A DNA stretch of 64,000 nt. Origin: Campanula takesimana. Lineage: Eukaryota; Streptophyta; Magnoliopsida; Asterales; Campanulaceae. Location of the stretch: NCBI GenBank assembly GCA_026119855.1, contig JAOWBW010001049.1, positions 620,001 to 684,000 of the forward strand, given 5' to 3'. This document shows positions 42,307-51,634 of the stretch, piece by piece. A program made the position numbers and the translations under genes. The notes under the pieces were generated by a model, which was not told where the DNA came from, did no database searches, and was given only the letters and a program-made list of their open reading frames with translations. The stretch's first letter is position 1, and the number at the start of each line of letters is the position of its first letter.

Positions 42307-44151
42307 TTACTCATCTTCCTCCTCGGCCTCGTCCTCTTCATCTCTCGGTTGAGCATCATTGCCTCCACCACTCATTCCAGCACCTGCGGCAGTACTAGTA
42401 GCAGCATTTCCTCCCCCTATTTGTGGAGAAATATGATCAATAAAAGATGCTAAGTCTGCATGGATTTTCATCCAAGAGTTCACCTGATCCTTCACATTGT
42501 CCATCACCCTGTGTAAAACCTGAAGAACAGCAGTTTTTGATATCATAGAGGAAGTGCTACCAGAAGTGTCGACAGCACTCTGGGCAGCACCACCTGATGT
42601 ACCTGTCGGGAGAGGGATGGAAAAATCTGAAGCAGACGGTTGTGCTTGTGAAGGGGTACTCTGAGCAGGGATAGAGCGGGAGGCTAAAGGATGGGACGGT
42701 TTGGACCAAGGTAGATCAACATGCCTCTTTCCTTTCTTCAATTTATTGTCAACAACATAGAACCCGGGACTAGAAGTAAAGATATCCGAGGCTTCTAGGA
42801 ACATTTTTTGGAAAGTGAAGATACGGAAGATCAAGGAAGGGTACGGGAAATAAGATGGATCTTTCCTCTTTGGCCAAGATGCAAGATGTTTAAACACAAG
42901 ATTCCCAAAATTAATTGGCTTCTTCTTCCCTAGTTTGAAGAACAACTTTGCTTGTTCCATAGTCAAATTTTGCTCACTTTTTGTGGGGAGCCAATTGAAC
43001 ATGCAAAGTTTGTGCAAGACGGCATAAAGGGAAGAAAGCTTGTAAGCGGGAAACTTGACTTTGGGATCTGAAGGACATTTTCTAACCTCATTGTGGGTAA
43101 GGAATTCAGCCATAACGTCTTTATTGCAATTAAAACTCTCCTCATAAATATGTGGCATATCTAAGGCTTTGTTAATAATCTCAGGGTTAAAAAGATACAC
43201 TTTACCCCTAACAAATACCTTTCCAAACTCGGGAGAAGCTTCATTGTCTAAATTAGGACTAAGATTGGCATAAAAATTCCTCACTATTTTATCCACATAT
43301 GGTATGGCTTGGGTGTTAGGTATCAAAAATTTGCGGTCCTCAAGGAATTTAAATACGCCATTATTTTTCAAATCAACCTCATCTATATTTTTCTCTTCCC
43401 AGAAGGAGGTATTGCTATGTTTAAGCCAAAATGACATACCCTCTTTTTTGAAAAATTCTAGAGAAAAATGAGGTAAAGGAAAAGCATCGTTATCTTCTAC
43501 ACGAACATGCTCATTATCAGATTCATCATTGGAATCAGAGACATGAGGAGAAGAGTGGTTTACCTCCTGGGTTTTGGACCTGGTCTGAGGTGCTGTCGGA
43601 GGTGTTGTCTTCTTCCTGGAAGCACTAGTGTCAGCACTTTGGATACCCTTTCCCTTGGTTAGCCTTTGAGCAGCAGCAGCTAGGGTTTCAATGTCCTCAC
43701 CTTCTACCCATTCATCGAAATCATCATCGGGAGTCTCTTTCTCTACAGAGTAGTTTTTGTCTGAAGCATGTAGAGAAGACACACTATCAGATTCTTCGTC
43801 TGATACTTCAACTGGATCAGAGGAGGTATTGGAGGTTCCCTTGTTGAATTTAGCCCTTAGCCTGCTAGAAGTTCGCTTTTTTGAAGCTTGGGCCGCTGGT
43901 GGTTGAGAAGGGGCTTTCCTCTTCTTTTTGGTGGTCTTGGCGGGAGCAACAGTCGGTTGGGAAGGAGCCACAACGGGAGGAGCTTGGGCGACTGTAACAG
44001 GAGATGGACCAGACACCACAATCGCCAAGGAAGGCGGTGATGTCACCGGTGTTGTCGCCGGTGATGTCTCCATTGGAGAGAAAAATCGAACCTCACCCGC
44101 ACTTGGAGAGACTTCCATGGGCTCAGAGGAGTGCTTGGATGGAGATGCCAT
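42307..44151 (-). CDS. Extra 3' ORF of copia-2 (env-like / putative plant transposon protein), 614 residues
   Basis: This is an uninterrupted frame from MASPSKHSSEPM to an acidic tail ending DEEDEAEEEDE. Residues 1-110 are Pro/Thr-rich with basic, possibly nuclear-localising clusters (KKKRKAP, KKRTSSRLR). Residues ~115-220 are acidic and Ser-rich. A globular part (~240-460) contains VFVRGKVYLFNPEIINKAL, YKLSSLYAVLHKLCMFNWLP and INFGNLVFKHLASW, in the style of the plant 'putative transposon protein' domain also suggested for the copia-1 ORF. No signal peptide or clear membrane helix is visible, so nuclear or cytoplasmic action is likelier than an envelope role. The frame is intact although pol is broken. 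Its function is unknown. Confidence 0.8.
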   Translation of the reverse strand: MASPSKHSSEPMEVSPSAGEVRFFSPMETSPATTPVTSPPSLAIVVSGPSPVTVAQAPPVVAPSQPTVAPAKTTKKKRKAPSQPPAAQASKKRTSSRLRAKFNKGTSNTSSDPVEVSDEESDSVSSLHASDKNYSVEKETPDDDFDEWVEGEDIETLAAAAQRLTKGKGIQSADTSASRKKTTPPTAPQTRSKTQEVNHSSPHVSDSNDESDNEHVRVEDNDAFPLPHFSLEFFKKEGMSFWLKHSNTSFWEEKNIDEVDLKNNGVFKFLEDRKFLIPNTQAIPYVDKIVRNFYANLSPNLDNEASPEFGKVFVRGKVYLFNPEIINKALDMPHIYEESFNCNKDVMAEFLTHNEVRKCPSDPKVKFPAYKLSSLYAVLHKLCMFNWLPTKSEQNLTMEQAKLFFKLGKKKPINFGNLVFKHLASWPKRKDPSYFPYPSLIFRIFTFQKMFLEASDIFTSSPGFYVVDNKLKKGKRHVDLPWSKPSHPLASRSIPAQSTPSQAQPSASDFSIPLPTGTSGGAAQSAVDTSGSTSSMISKTAVLQVLHRVMDNVKDQVNSWMKIHADLASFIDHISPQIGGGNAATSTAAGAGMSGGGNDAQPRDEEDEAEEEDE

Positions 44152-44300
44152 TGAGAATTTTGAGAAGAGAAGGAAGGATTATGGAGAGGGATTTCTAGGG
44201 TTTTGATAAACCGAGAGACGAGGAAGGAGATCGGCGAGTTGAGGAGGGAGGAGGGTTTATTTAGGAATTGATTAGGAAGGTTTGAAATAGATGATAAATA
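44152..44300 (-). promoter_or_regulatory. Gene-like leader of the copia-2 extra ORF
   Basis: Minus strand, upstream to downstream: ctaaataaaccc, then ctcctccctcctcaactcg, then aaaaccctagaaatccc, then ccttcttctct-like sequence before the ATG. The arrangement mirrors that of copia-1 (TATA-like word, CT-rich leader, aaaccct) and suggests internal transcription initiation. Confidence 0.45.
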
Positions 44301-45456
44301 CCCAAAATTAATTTAAGATAACTCTCCCTATTCCTAAAGATACTCAACTCCCTCTATTTTCTAGCAAATTAGTTTAACTCAATCTCTCACCCTCATTTTT
44401 GATAAAACAACCGGCCATTATCCCCAAAAGGCTCTTTTTTTTAAATAAAATAAAAATAAGAGAATAAAAATTAATCTAAGGTAATTCGGCTTAGGTAAAT
44501 AAAGTCCATAAAATTTTGAAATTAACTTATGACTCCAAAATTTTAGGAAAGTAGTTACCTAATTAGATTTACCAAAATAAAGGGATTTAATAAAAACCTT
44601 TTTGAAATCAAAAACTCCACAAATTAAGGGACTTTCGGACATCCCAAATTTAATTATTGAATCCGAAAATAATAGATAAAAAATAATGTGGCACATACTA
44701 ATGTGTTATTGGTAATGATGGTAACACTTTAGAAAACACATAAGTCAAATATCCCCTTGATAAAAACTTTTTACTTAAAAGTACATAAGGCACAACAATC
44801 CTCATTATTAACACTTGAGGTAAATTGTTAGGCTTCTTTTAAATAAGCATTTGAGGCAAAAACAAGCTTCCCAAATTCAAACACTTGAGGCATAGCAAGC
44901 CTTAATTAAGAGTGTTTGAGGTAAAATAAATCAAACAAGTTAGATAAAATAAGATTGTTCTTCATCTTTAAGCACTTTAAAATAAGTATAATTTATACTT
45001 CAATATCTACAAGATAGCATCGTAGTAACGAGCTCCGTGCTCCGAGTCCTTATAAAGTGTAAAAATACTTTAGTGATTTGCACCTTTCAAGTAGGATACA
45101 CTGTAGTAGCGAACTCCATGTTCCTAATACTTAGTACGAAATCACTAGATAGTATCTCCATTTGGCAAGAGTGCATCGTCGCAGCGAACGCCGTGCCCCG
45201 AGTTACTTAGGAAATACTATAAGTGCTTTTTGCCTTTTGCCTTTTATTTTATCACAAAAATTAGTGACTTTGTCACTTTTGAGTACAAAGGGGATTTGAC
45301 AAACATGTTAACCAATTATAAACCTACCAAAACAAAAAGGTCAGCATGTGCCGCCGCGAAGGCTTAAAACGAAAAACTGATTTATTATTATTATTATTAT
45401 TACAATGTTACCAGAAGTGTTGACAACACTCAGGGTAACACTAAAAAAACAGCAGA
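44301..45456. repeat. Spacer of copia-2 with two sets of degenerate tandem repeats
   Basis: Between 44735 and 44960 the word cacttgaggca recurs about four times at 50-70 bp spacing. Between 45005 and 45235 three ~85-bp units share gcatcgt-g-agcgaac-ccgtg-cc-gag. A TTA microsatellite lies at 45384-45401. No coding sequence is seen. Confidence 0.65.
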
Positions 45457-46345
45457 TTAAAAAATACAAAGACCAAGAGATCTTTTCAAACTTGAAAATC
45501 TCTCATGGTCAAGGGCCTTGGTAAAAATGTCAGCAAGTTGATACTTAGTATCAATATGCTCTATGTTTATCAAATCTTTTTCAACCAAGTCTCTTAGAAA
45601 ATGGTGACGGATATCAATGTGTTTAGTACGGGAATGTTGAACCGGGTTTTTTGAAATGTTTATAGCACTTAGATTATCACAATACATGGTCAAGATATTA
45701 CTATCAAGACCATAGTCGTCTAACATGTGTTTTAACCAAATGAGTTGGGAACAACAACTCCCGGCTGCTACATATCCTGATTCAGCAGTCGAGAGGGAGA
45801 CACAGTTTTGTTTACGACTATACCATGACACTAAGTTATTACCCAAAAACAAACACCCCCACTAGTACTTTTCCTATCATCCATATCACCCGCCCAGTCA
45901 GAATCACTAAAACCAACAAGGTTGGTATTAGTATCCTTAGAAAACCATATTCCTAAATCACTCGTCCCCGACACATATTTGATAATATTTTTGACAGAAT
46001 TTAGGTGGGAAAGTTTAGGACTGGCTTGATATCGTGCGCATACACACACACTGAACATTAAATCAGGGCAACTTGCGGTAAGATAGAGGAGAGACTACCT
46101 ATCATAGAGCGATATAAGGTTGGATCTACATCCTCCCCAACTTGGTCCTTTCCCAACTTCAGTGTCGAACCCATTGGTACTTTAGAATCCTTGGCATGCT
46201 CCAACCCGAACTTTGTTACTAAACTTTTCGCATACTTGCTTTGAGAAATGAAGATCCCTTCATTCAACTGTTTCACCTGCAATCCAAGGAAAAAGTTTAG
46301 TTCCCCTATCATACTCATTTCTAAAGTTGATGACATGGCATCCAT
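45457..46345 (-). pseudogene. RT C-terminus and RNase H of copia-2, three frames
   Basis: Three overlapping minus-strand frames follow one another. The first, 46345-46058, contains MIGELNFFLGLQVKQ, then FISQSKYAKSL, then LYRSMIGSL. The second, 46058-45831, contains CVCARYQASP, then VGFSDSDWAGDMDDRKSTSG. The third, 45852-45457, contains LVSWYSRKQNCVSLSTAES, YCDNLSAINISKNPVQHSRT, HIDIRHHFLRDLV and ADIFTKALD. Together they cover the RT thumb and the whole RNase H. The usual AEAEY is AESGY here. Frameshifts lie near 46345, 46070 and 45848. Confidence 0.9.
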
Positions 46346-47318
46346 AAATTTTTTTCAAATAGGTTTCAGATGTGGAGCCAAAAACAATGTCATCAACATA
46401 TATTTGAGCTATGACAAGGGTTTTACCATTTCTTAAGATAAACAAAGTCCTATCGGCTTCTCCTCTAACAAAGCCATATTCTAACAGAAATTGAGTTAAT
46501 CTACCATACCATGCTCGAGGAGCTTGTTTCAAGCCATATAAGGCTTTTATAAGTTTATAAACATGGTGTGGTTTGAATGGATCTTCAAAACCTTTTGGTT
46601 GTTCAATATATATTTCTTTATCAATATATCCATTCAAAAACGCTCCTTTCACATCCATTTGGTGCAATGTGATTTTAAGGTAGCAAGCTATAGCCAAGAG
46701 GAGTCTTATGGACTCAATTCTAGCCACAGGTGCGAAGGTCTCATCATAATCGATACCTTCGACTTGTGTATATCCTTGAGCCACAAGACGAGCTTTATTA
46801 CGAAAAATGTTACCCGTTTCATCACTTTTGTTTTTGAAAATCCATTTAGTCCCAATAACATTAGTGTTAGCAGGACGGGGAACTAAAGTCCAAACATTAT
46901 TTCGGGTAAATTGTTCAAGCTCCTCTTGCATAGCTTGAATCCAGAAATTATCTTTTAAGGCCTCAATCACATTTTTAGGCTCAATGAAGGAAATAAAACA
47001 AGAGTGTTTTACCTCAGCATATGTGGTAGACATACACACATATCTTACCATATCTCGATAATTAATAGGCTCTTTATTTCTCATTTGAATCCCTTCATTT
47101 ACTTCCCCTATTACTTGTGTAGAAGGATGATTCCTTCTTATTCTGGCTGGGGGGTCTCTCCTTATAACTTCATGAACCTCTACACCTTCTGGACTTTCTG
47201 ATTCTGTTTCAGCAACAGTACTGGAATCAGGTGTTATCGGAAGTGTTGTCTCAACAGTGGTAACACTTTGGTCAGTACCTGCTTCAAACAACAGAATCAT
47301 GATTCTCTCTGTTATCAT
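46260..47318 (-). pseudogene. Reverse transcriptase of copia-2 (fingers and palm)
   Basis: This 352-codon frame holds the INT-RT linker (with repeated AGTGTT-type words), then WIQAMQEELEQFTRNNVW, NVIGTKWIFKNKSDETG, NKARLVAQGYTQVEGIDYDE, FAPVARIESIRLLLAIA, QMDVKGAFLNG, KALYGLKQAPRAWYGRL and IYVDDIVFGS with the catalytic Asp pair. It is out of frame with the integrase frame upstream (break near 47290-47318) and with RNase H downstream (break near 46345). Otherwise the RT core looks well kept, which suggests fairly recent decay. Confidence 0.95.
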
Positions 47319-48930
47319 TCAGCTCATCTAACAGAATCAAGGGAGATTCTTGTGGTCCTTCACATGTAATGCTCAACAAGTCATCAAAAACAATGTTAAC
47401 CGACTCTTGGATAGTTTTTAACCTTAGGTTATATACCCTATATGCTCTACTATTTTGAGCATACCCAATAAAGATTGCATTATCACTTTTAGAATCAAAT
47501 TTAGTCAATTGATCCCGGTCATTTAAAATGTAACACATACACCCAAAAACATGAAAATAGTGAACTTTAGGTTTTTTGTCATTCAAAATCTCATAGGGTG
47601 TCATAGTGGTACCGGGTCTTAAGAAAACTCTATTTGCAGTGTGACAAGCAGTATTTAGTGCTTCGGCCCAAAATCTTTTCGAAATTTGTTTAGAAAACAA
47701 CATTACACGGGCCATTTCAAGTAAAGTCTGATTTTTCCTTTCGGCAATCCCATTTTGTTGAGGCGTTTTGGGTGCCGAGAATTCATGGTGGATTCCCATT
47801 TTCTCACAAAAGGAAGAAAAAGAAGCATTTTCAAATTCTTTACCATGATCGGATCTTATACGAGAAACAAAAGCACAAAACATGTTTTTGATTTTTGAGT
47901 GTAAGATTCTGAACTTTTCAAAGGCCTCAGATGTTTCTTTTAAGAAAAAGATCCAAGAGAATCTAGAAAAATCATCAACAACTACTAAAGAATATTTCTT
48001 ACCACCCAAACTATCGACTTCAACAGGACCCATTAAATCCATATGTAAAAGTTGAAAACAATGTGTTGTTCCAGAGTACTGCTCATGGTATTGGGTAGCA
48101 CTGTGGCCAACACGAGTTTGTTTGCCTTTAAGACAACTTTCACAAATGATTTTATTTTTGAAATCCAAATTAGGAACACCTTGAATAGCACCAAGTTTAA
48201 TAATCTTTTCAATGTTTCGAAAATTGGCATGTCTCAACTTTTGGTGCCATAAGGTTGTGACATCAACTCTCACGGAGTTGCATACCTGTTTGTCTTCTAC
48301 ACAATAACAATTGTCGGTTGATCTAGTACCTGACATCACACACTTGTTAGTACGATCAAAGACCTCACAAGTATTTTTGTTGAATTTCACCTCTAAATTG
48401 TCATCACAAAGTTGGCTTATACTAATTAAATTAGCTACAAGACCATCTACATGTAAGACATTTTTTAAAGCGGGGAAACCGGACACATTTAAAGTTCCTT
48501 TACCGATTATCTTACTCTTACTACCACCACCATAAGTAACATTACCTCCAAGAACAGATTCATAGTCTTTTAGAAAACATTTTGTTCCCATCATGTGACG
48601 TGAACACCCACTATCAAAATACCATGAATTTTCAACATTAGTTCTTAAGGCAGTAAACACAACATCACATATTTGATTGTTTTTAGGTCTCCATTCTTTC
48701 TTTCTTTGAATTTTGTTTCTCTGACGAACAGTGATATCAGAAGTAGTGGGTAACACTTCAGATAGCACTGAGGAGCTGGACTGAGTTCTTTTCAGAAAAG
48801 TATGACAATTGTTTCTAAAATGTCTAGCGGTGTGACAATAAGTACACACTTTCCCTTTGTCAGAGATTTTGGAAGAAAAATCATTAGCCTTTCCACATTC
48901 ATTTAAGAAACATGTTTGATTATCATCCAA
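47284..48930 (-). pseudogene. Zinc knuckle, protease and integrase of copia-2
   Basis: This 548-codon frame contains a second knuckle-like CTYCHTARHFRNNC, then protease WYFDSGCSRHMMG (active-site DSG) with GGGSKSKIIGKG. Next is the pre-integrase LWHQKLRHANFRNIEKI with a zinc-binding HHCC pattern ending CESCLKGK. The integrase core follows, with all three DDE blocks (HMDLMGPVE, IRSDHGKEFEN, PQQNGIAERKNQ) and the GYAQNSRAYRVYN stretch. It is in the same frame as gag and separated only by a TAA at 48964-48966, so gag-pol was one polyprotein. It ends at 47284 by frameshift. Confidence 0.95.
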
Positions 48931-48963
48931 AGATAAAGAAGAGATGATATTATCTAAAGAATC

Positions 48964-49551
48964 TTAGAAACCAATACCTGCCCTGAGAGGTTTACTTAAC
49001 ATGAGGATCTCATCCAGTTTGGTAGACCCCGTGTTGAGTTTCTTAAGTGTGGTTTCGGCGAGGGACAATTTGGCCGTGACTTTTGCAAGCTCAGCATCCT
49101 TCTTTGTGAGCTCGATTTCAAGAGTAGCCACGCCAAGTCTTAGTTGCTGAGTTTCTTTGGTCAAAAATTGCACCATACTATGCTTCTTCTTGTATTCTTC
49201 AAGGATGTCCTCATAAAGGTTCCTCAATCCTCTTATGAGTTTATCCTTACTCATCTCAGCATCCTCTTGAGAACTTCCTGCATCCAGATTAATAGACCCC
49301 ACAAAACAAACAGCATTATCAGCATTGAAATCATTATACCTGCTGGGTGTTATCACAGGTGTTATCCCACTTGGGTTATCACTTGGGATAGCACTTTCTG
49401 TGTTCGAGTCATACACAGTGACAAACATGGTTGTCTCATCTGGTTCTTGAGCATGGTCCACTCCTTCTTCTTCATTGTCACTGAGAGACACCCATAAGCT
49501 CTTACCATTCTTCCTCAGATTATTTGCGCATTCATTGGCATAGTGACCCCA
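48964..49551 (-). pseudogene. Gag C-terminal part of copia-2, between two nonsense codons
   Basis: The frame continues that of the upstream gag after a TGA at 49552-49554. It reads the second half of the zinc knuckle (WGHYANEC), a basic segment, an acidic Ser-rich linker (SDNEEEGVDHAQEPDETT) and a Leu/Lys-rich coiled coil (LGVATLEIELTKKDAELAKV), then meets TAA at 48964-48966. Several gtgttatc/agcact words lie in the linker (49340-49400). Confidence 0.8.
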
Positions 49552-50529
49552 TCATAAACAAGTATGACATTGAATGGAGTCAAGGTAATTGGGATTGGAG
49601 CTCGACTGATCCGAGGATGCCCTACGGATTGGATTCGCCTTCTGGGTGGTTGGGAGTGGCCTCTTTGGCATCGAATCATACACCTTGGTTTGTTGCTCCT
49701 TTGCCTTTACCTGCATATTCTCCTTGTTGAACTTTCTTAACATAGATTTATATTTCCTAACAAGTAAAGCAACACTAGTATTTTCATCCATTTCATCAAA
49801 AACTTCATCTTCCTCATCGTTTACACAAACCGAAGGAAGAGTTTTTAAAGCAACATTTTTGCCTTTAATAGCATCACTTTGATCAGCGAGATTTAATTCA
49901 AAATTTTTCAAAATGCTCATCAAAGTGTTGATATACATGGTTGCAAGATTGTGAGCCTCTTCAATAGATGAAACTTTAATATTGAAGCGCTCAGGAAGAG
50001 TTCTAATTGCTTTTGAAACAAGTTGTTTGTTAGTAAAGGGTTCACCAAAAACTTGACATTCATTTGCAATATCAATAAGTTTTTCAAAATATGAAGAAAT
50101 ACCTTCATTTTCACTCATCCTCAATCTTTCAAATTTACTAGTGAGCCTCCTAAGCTTAGTTTCACGCACACTACCATCCCCTTCACAAAATCTTTGTAAA
50201 GTATCCCATGCCTCCTTAGCAGTGGGAGTATTTTGAATGAGTTTAAAAATATGCATTTCAACCCACTCATAAATGGCATTAAGTGCCTTTTCATTAAAAC
50301 TAGCTAGGTTGTTTTCCTCATTAGTCCACTCGGATTCAGGCTTGACTTGAACGTCACCATCCTCATCCGACGGCAATAATGGGACAGAATAACCATTCAC
50401 AATAGATCGCCAAGCCCGGATATCAATTGATTTGATATACGAACGGAGGCGGATCTTCCAATAGGCGTAATTCGAACCATCAAGAACAGGAAGCCTCTTT
50501 TGATTAGGATTTGCAGGATCATAAGCCAT
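49552..50529 (-). CDS. Gag of copia-2 (UBN2/DUF4219-type), truncated by a stop in the zinc knuckle
   Basis: The frame starts MAYDPANPNQKRLPVLDGSN, 53 nt after the 5' LTR. YAYWKIRLRSYIKSIDIRAW is the N-terminal DUF4219-like motif, and the UBN2 core follows (AKEAWDTLQRFCEGDGSVRE, LTSKFERLRMSENEGISSYF, LVSKAIRTLPERF). The C-terminus ends in QCHTCL, the first half of a CCHC knuckle, where a TGA replaces one residue between the second Cys and the His. The rest of the knuckle is in frame beyond it. A CGA to TGA change by deamination of methylated CpG would explain the stop. Gag would form the particle and bind RNA, and this product lacks a complete knuckle. Confidence 0.9.
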   Translation of the reverse strand: MAYDPANPNQKRLPVLDGSNYAYWKIRLRSYIKSIDIRAWRSIVNGYSVPLLPSDEDGDVQVKPESEWTNEENNLASFNEKALNAIYEWVEMHIFKLIQNTPTAKEAWDTLQRFCEGDGSVRETKLRRLTSKFERLRMSENEGISSYFEKLIDIANECQVFGEPFTNKQLVSKAIRTLPERFNIKVSSIEEAHNLATMYINTLMSILKNFELNLADQSDAIKGKNVALKTLPSVCVNDEEDEVFDEMDENTSVALLVRKYKSMLRKFNKENMQVKAKEQQTKVYDSMPKRPLPTTQKANPIRRASSDQSSSNPNYLDSIQCHTCL

Positions 50530-50566
50530 GACACACTGGACCGATGTACTTAGTATATCAAGTAAC

Positions 50567-50582
50567 CAGCTCTGGTGCCAAT
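50567..50582 (-). promoter_or_regulatory. Primer binding site of copia-2 (iMet-like, variant)
   Basis: On the minus strand ttggcaccagagctgg abuts the 5' LTR. Compared with tggtatcagagc, it differs at two positions in the first eight bases. Confidence 0.75.
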
Positions 50583-51546
50583 TGAAAAAGTGAGTCGATG
50601 GCTTAAGTCAGAAAGGAAGTGATATCAAAGGTGTTGTCACTACAACGATATCACTTCTGGCAACACTTAACACACACGAAAAGAAAACTGTTTCTGAAAA
50701 GAGTTTGCAGCGGAAAACAAACACAAGAATTATTTTTCTCAACATATATAAATGTATATATCTTGAGGGATGCCTCAAAAGCCGAGACCTTTCACTAATA
50801 ATATGAAATGAAGTACAAGGCCGAGAGTTCCTTAATGCTATTACAATGAAAGCTTTGTGGAATGACTAAGACTATACACGAGACCCTATCCTAGCCAAGA
50901 CAAACTTATAATACTCGATTACAAGAATGGAAAAAGGTTTGGGAGGATTGGGTTTATCGGAACCAAGGAGTGTATAGACTTTTCTTATGAGGAGTGTGTG
51001 TTCTTGCTTCAAGTGTTTAATCTTCAATGCTTCACCTCATTCACTATTTATAGGCTTCAAGAATAGTTGGGAGTTACTCATAATGGCTTGGAGAGGTGGT
51101 AAAAACGTGGGTAGAGAGTGGAGGTGTGCGGCCGAGCCTTGGGGGCATTATCTCCACATTTCCTATAAAATAGGAACAACTTTTCTTTGTGCCCAAGTTC
51201 TAGCTATGCCATGTTGTACCTCCAAGATTCAACGCCTTGTACCTTTTACTCCATCAACTCAGCCTTTGAATGGGTCAAATACCCATGTGTTAGTTGTGTA
51301 GAAAATCCCACATGTTTATGGATAAATTCCTATTTTATCCATAACTTCTTTTTAACTTCCTTGCATTATTCTAGCATAGGTTATACCTAAAAATGGACCA
51401 ACATAGACAATAAAACTTGCAATAATATTAGTCATTAGTCTAGCAATTATTTATGAAGCAAATATACAAATATAATTCTTCAGCCCGTCGGCAACATTGG
51501 GAAAGTGTTGGCAGCACTTGTGGTAACACCACGTTCTGCACTTACA
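50583..51546 (-). repeat. 5' LTR of copia-2 (964 bp)
   Basis: The TATA box (ctataaatag on the minus strand) is at 51045-51052, in the stretch retained here but partly deleted from the 3' LTR. The ends carry ggcaacactt, agtgttggcagcactt and ggtaacacc. Confidence 0.95.
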
Positions 51547-51551
51547 AATAC

Positions 51552-51634
51552 AATAGGGTAACAATAGGGAAGTAGCTAGTGTATCCAATAGCAATGTGTA
51601 TGAACATTGCTGTTGGATACAATATGTGTTTGCC
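51552..51634. repeat. Remnant of the 114-bp array between copia-2 and gypsy-B
   Basis: This 83-bp piece is most of one array unit (gggaagtagctagtgtatcc, atgaacattgctgttggatac, gtttgcctattg). It shows that both retrotransposons inserted into the same tandem array. Confidence 0.85.

Larger units (their letters stand above)
40960..51546 (-). mobile_element. Copia-2: SIRE/Maximus-type Ty1/copia retrotransposon with extra 3' ORF
   Basis: LTRs 40960-41891 and 50583-51546 have tgaaaaag and cacttaca ends and are flanked by aatac (40955-40959 and 51547-51551). On the minus strand the order is primer site, gag, protease, integrase, RT, RNase H, spacer with tandem repeats, extra ORF and purine tract. 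The architecture parallels copia-1, but the sequences differ strongly. All pol domains are present yet are broken by two in-frame stops and about four frameshifts. Confidence 0.95.
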
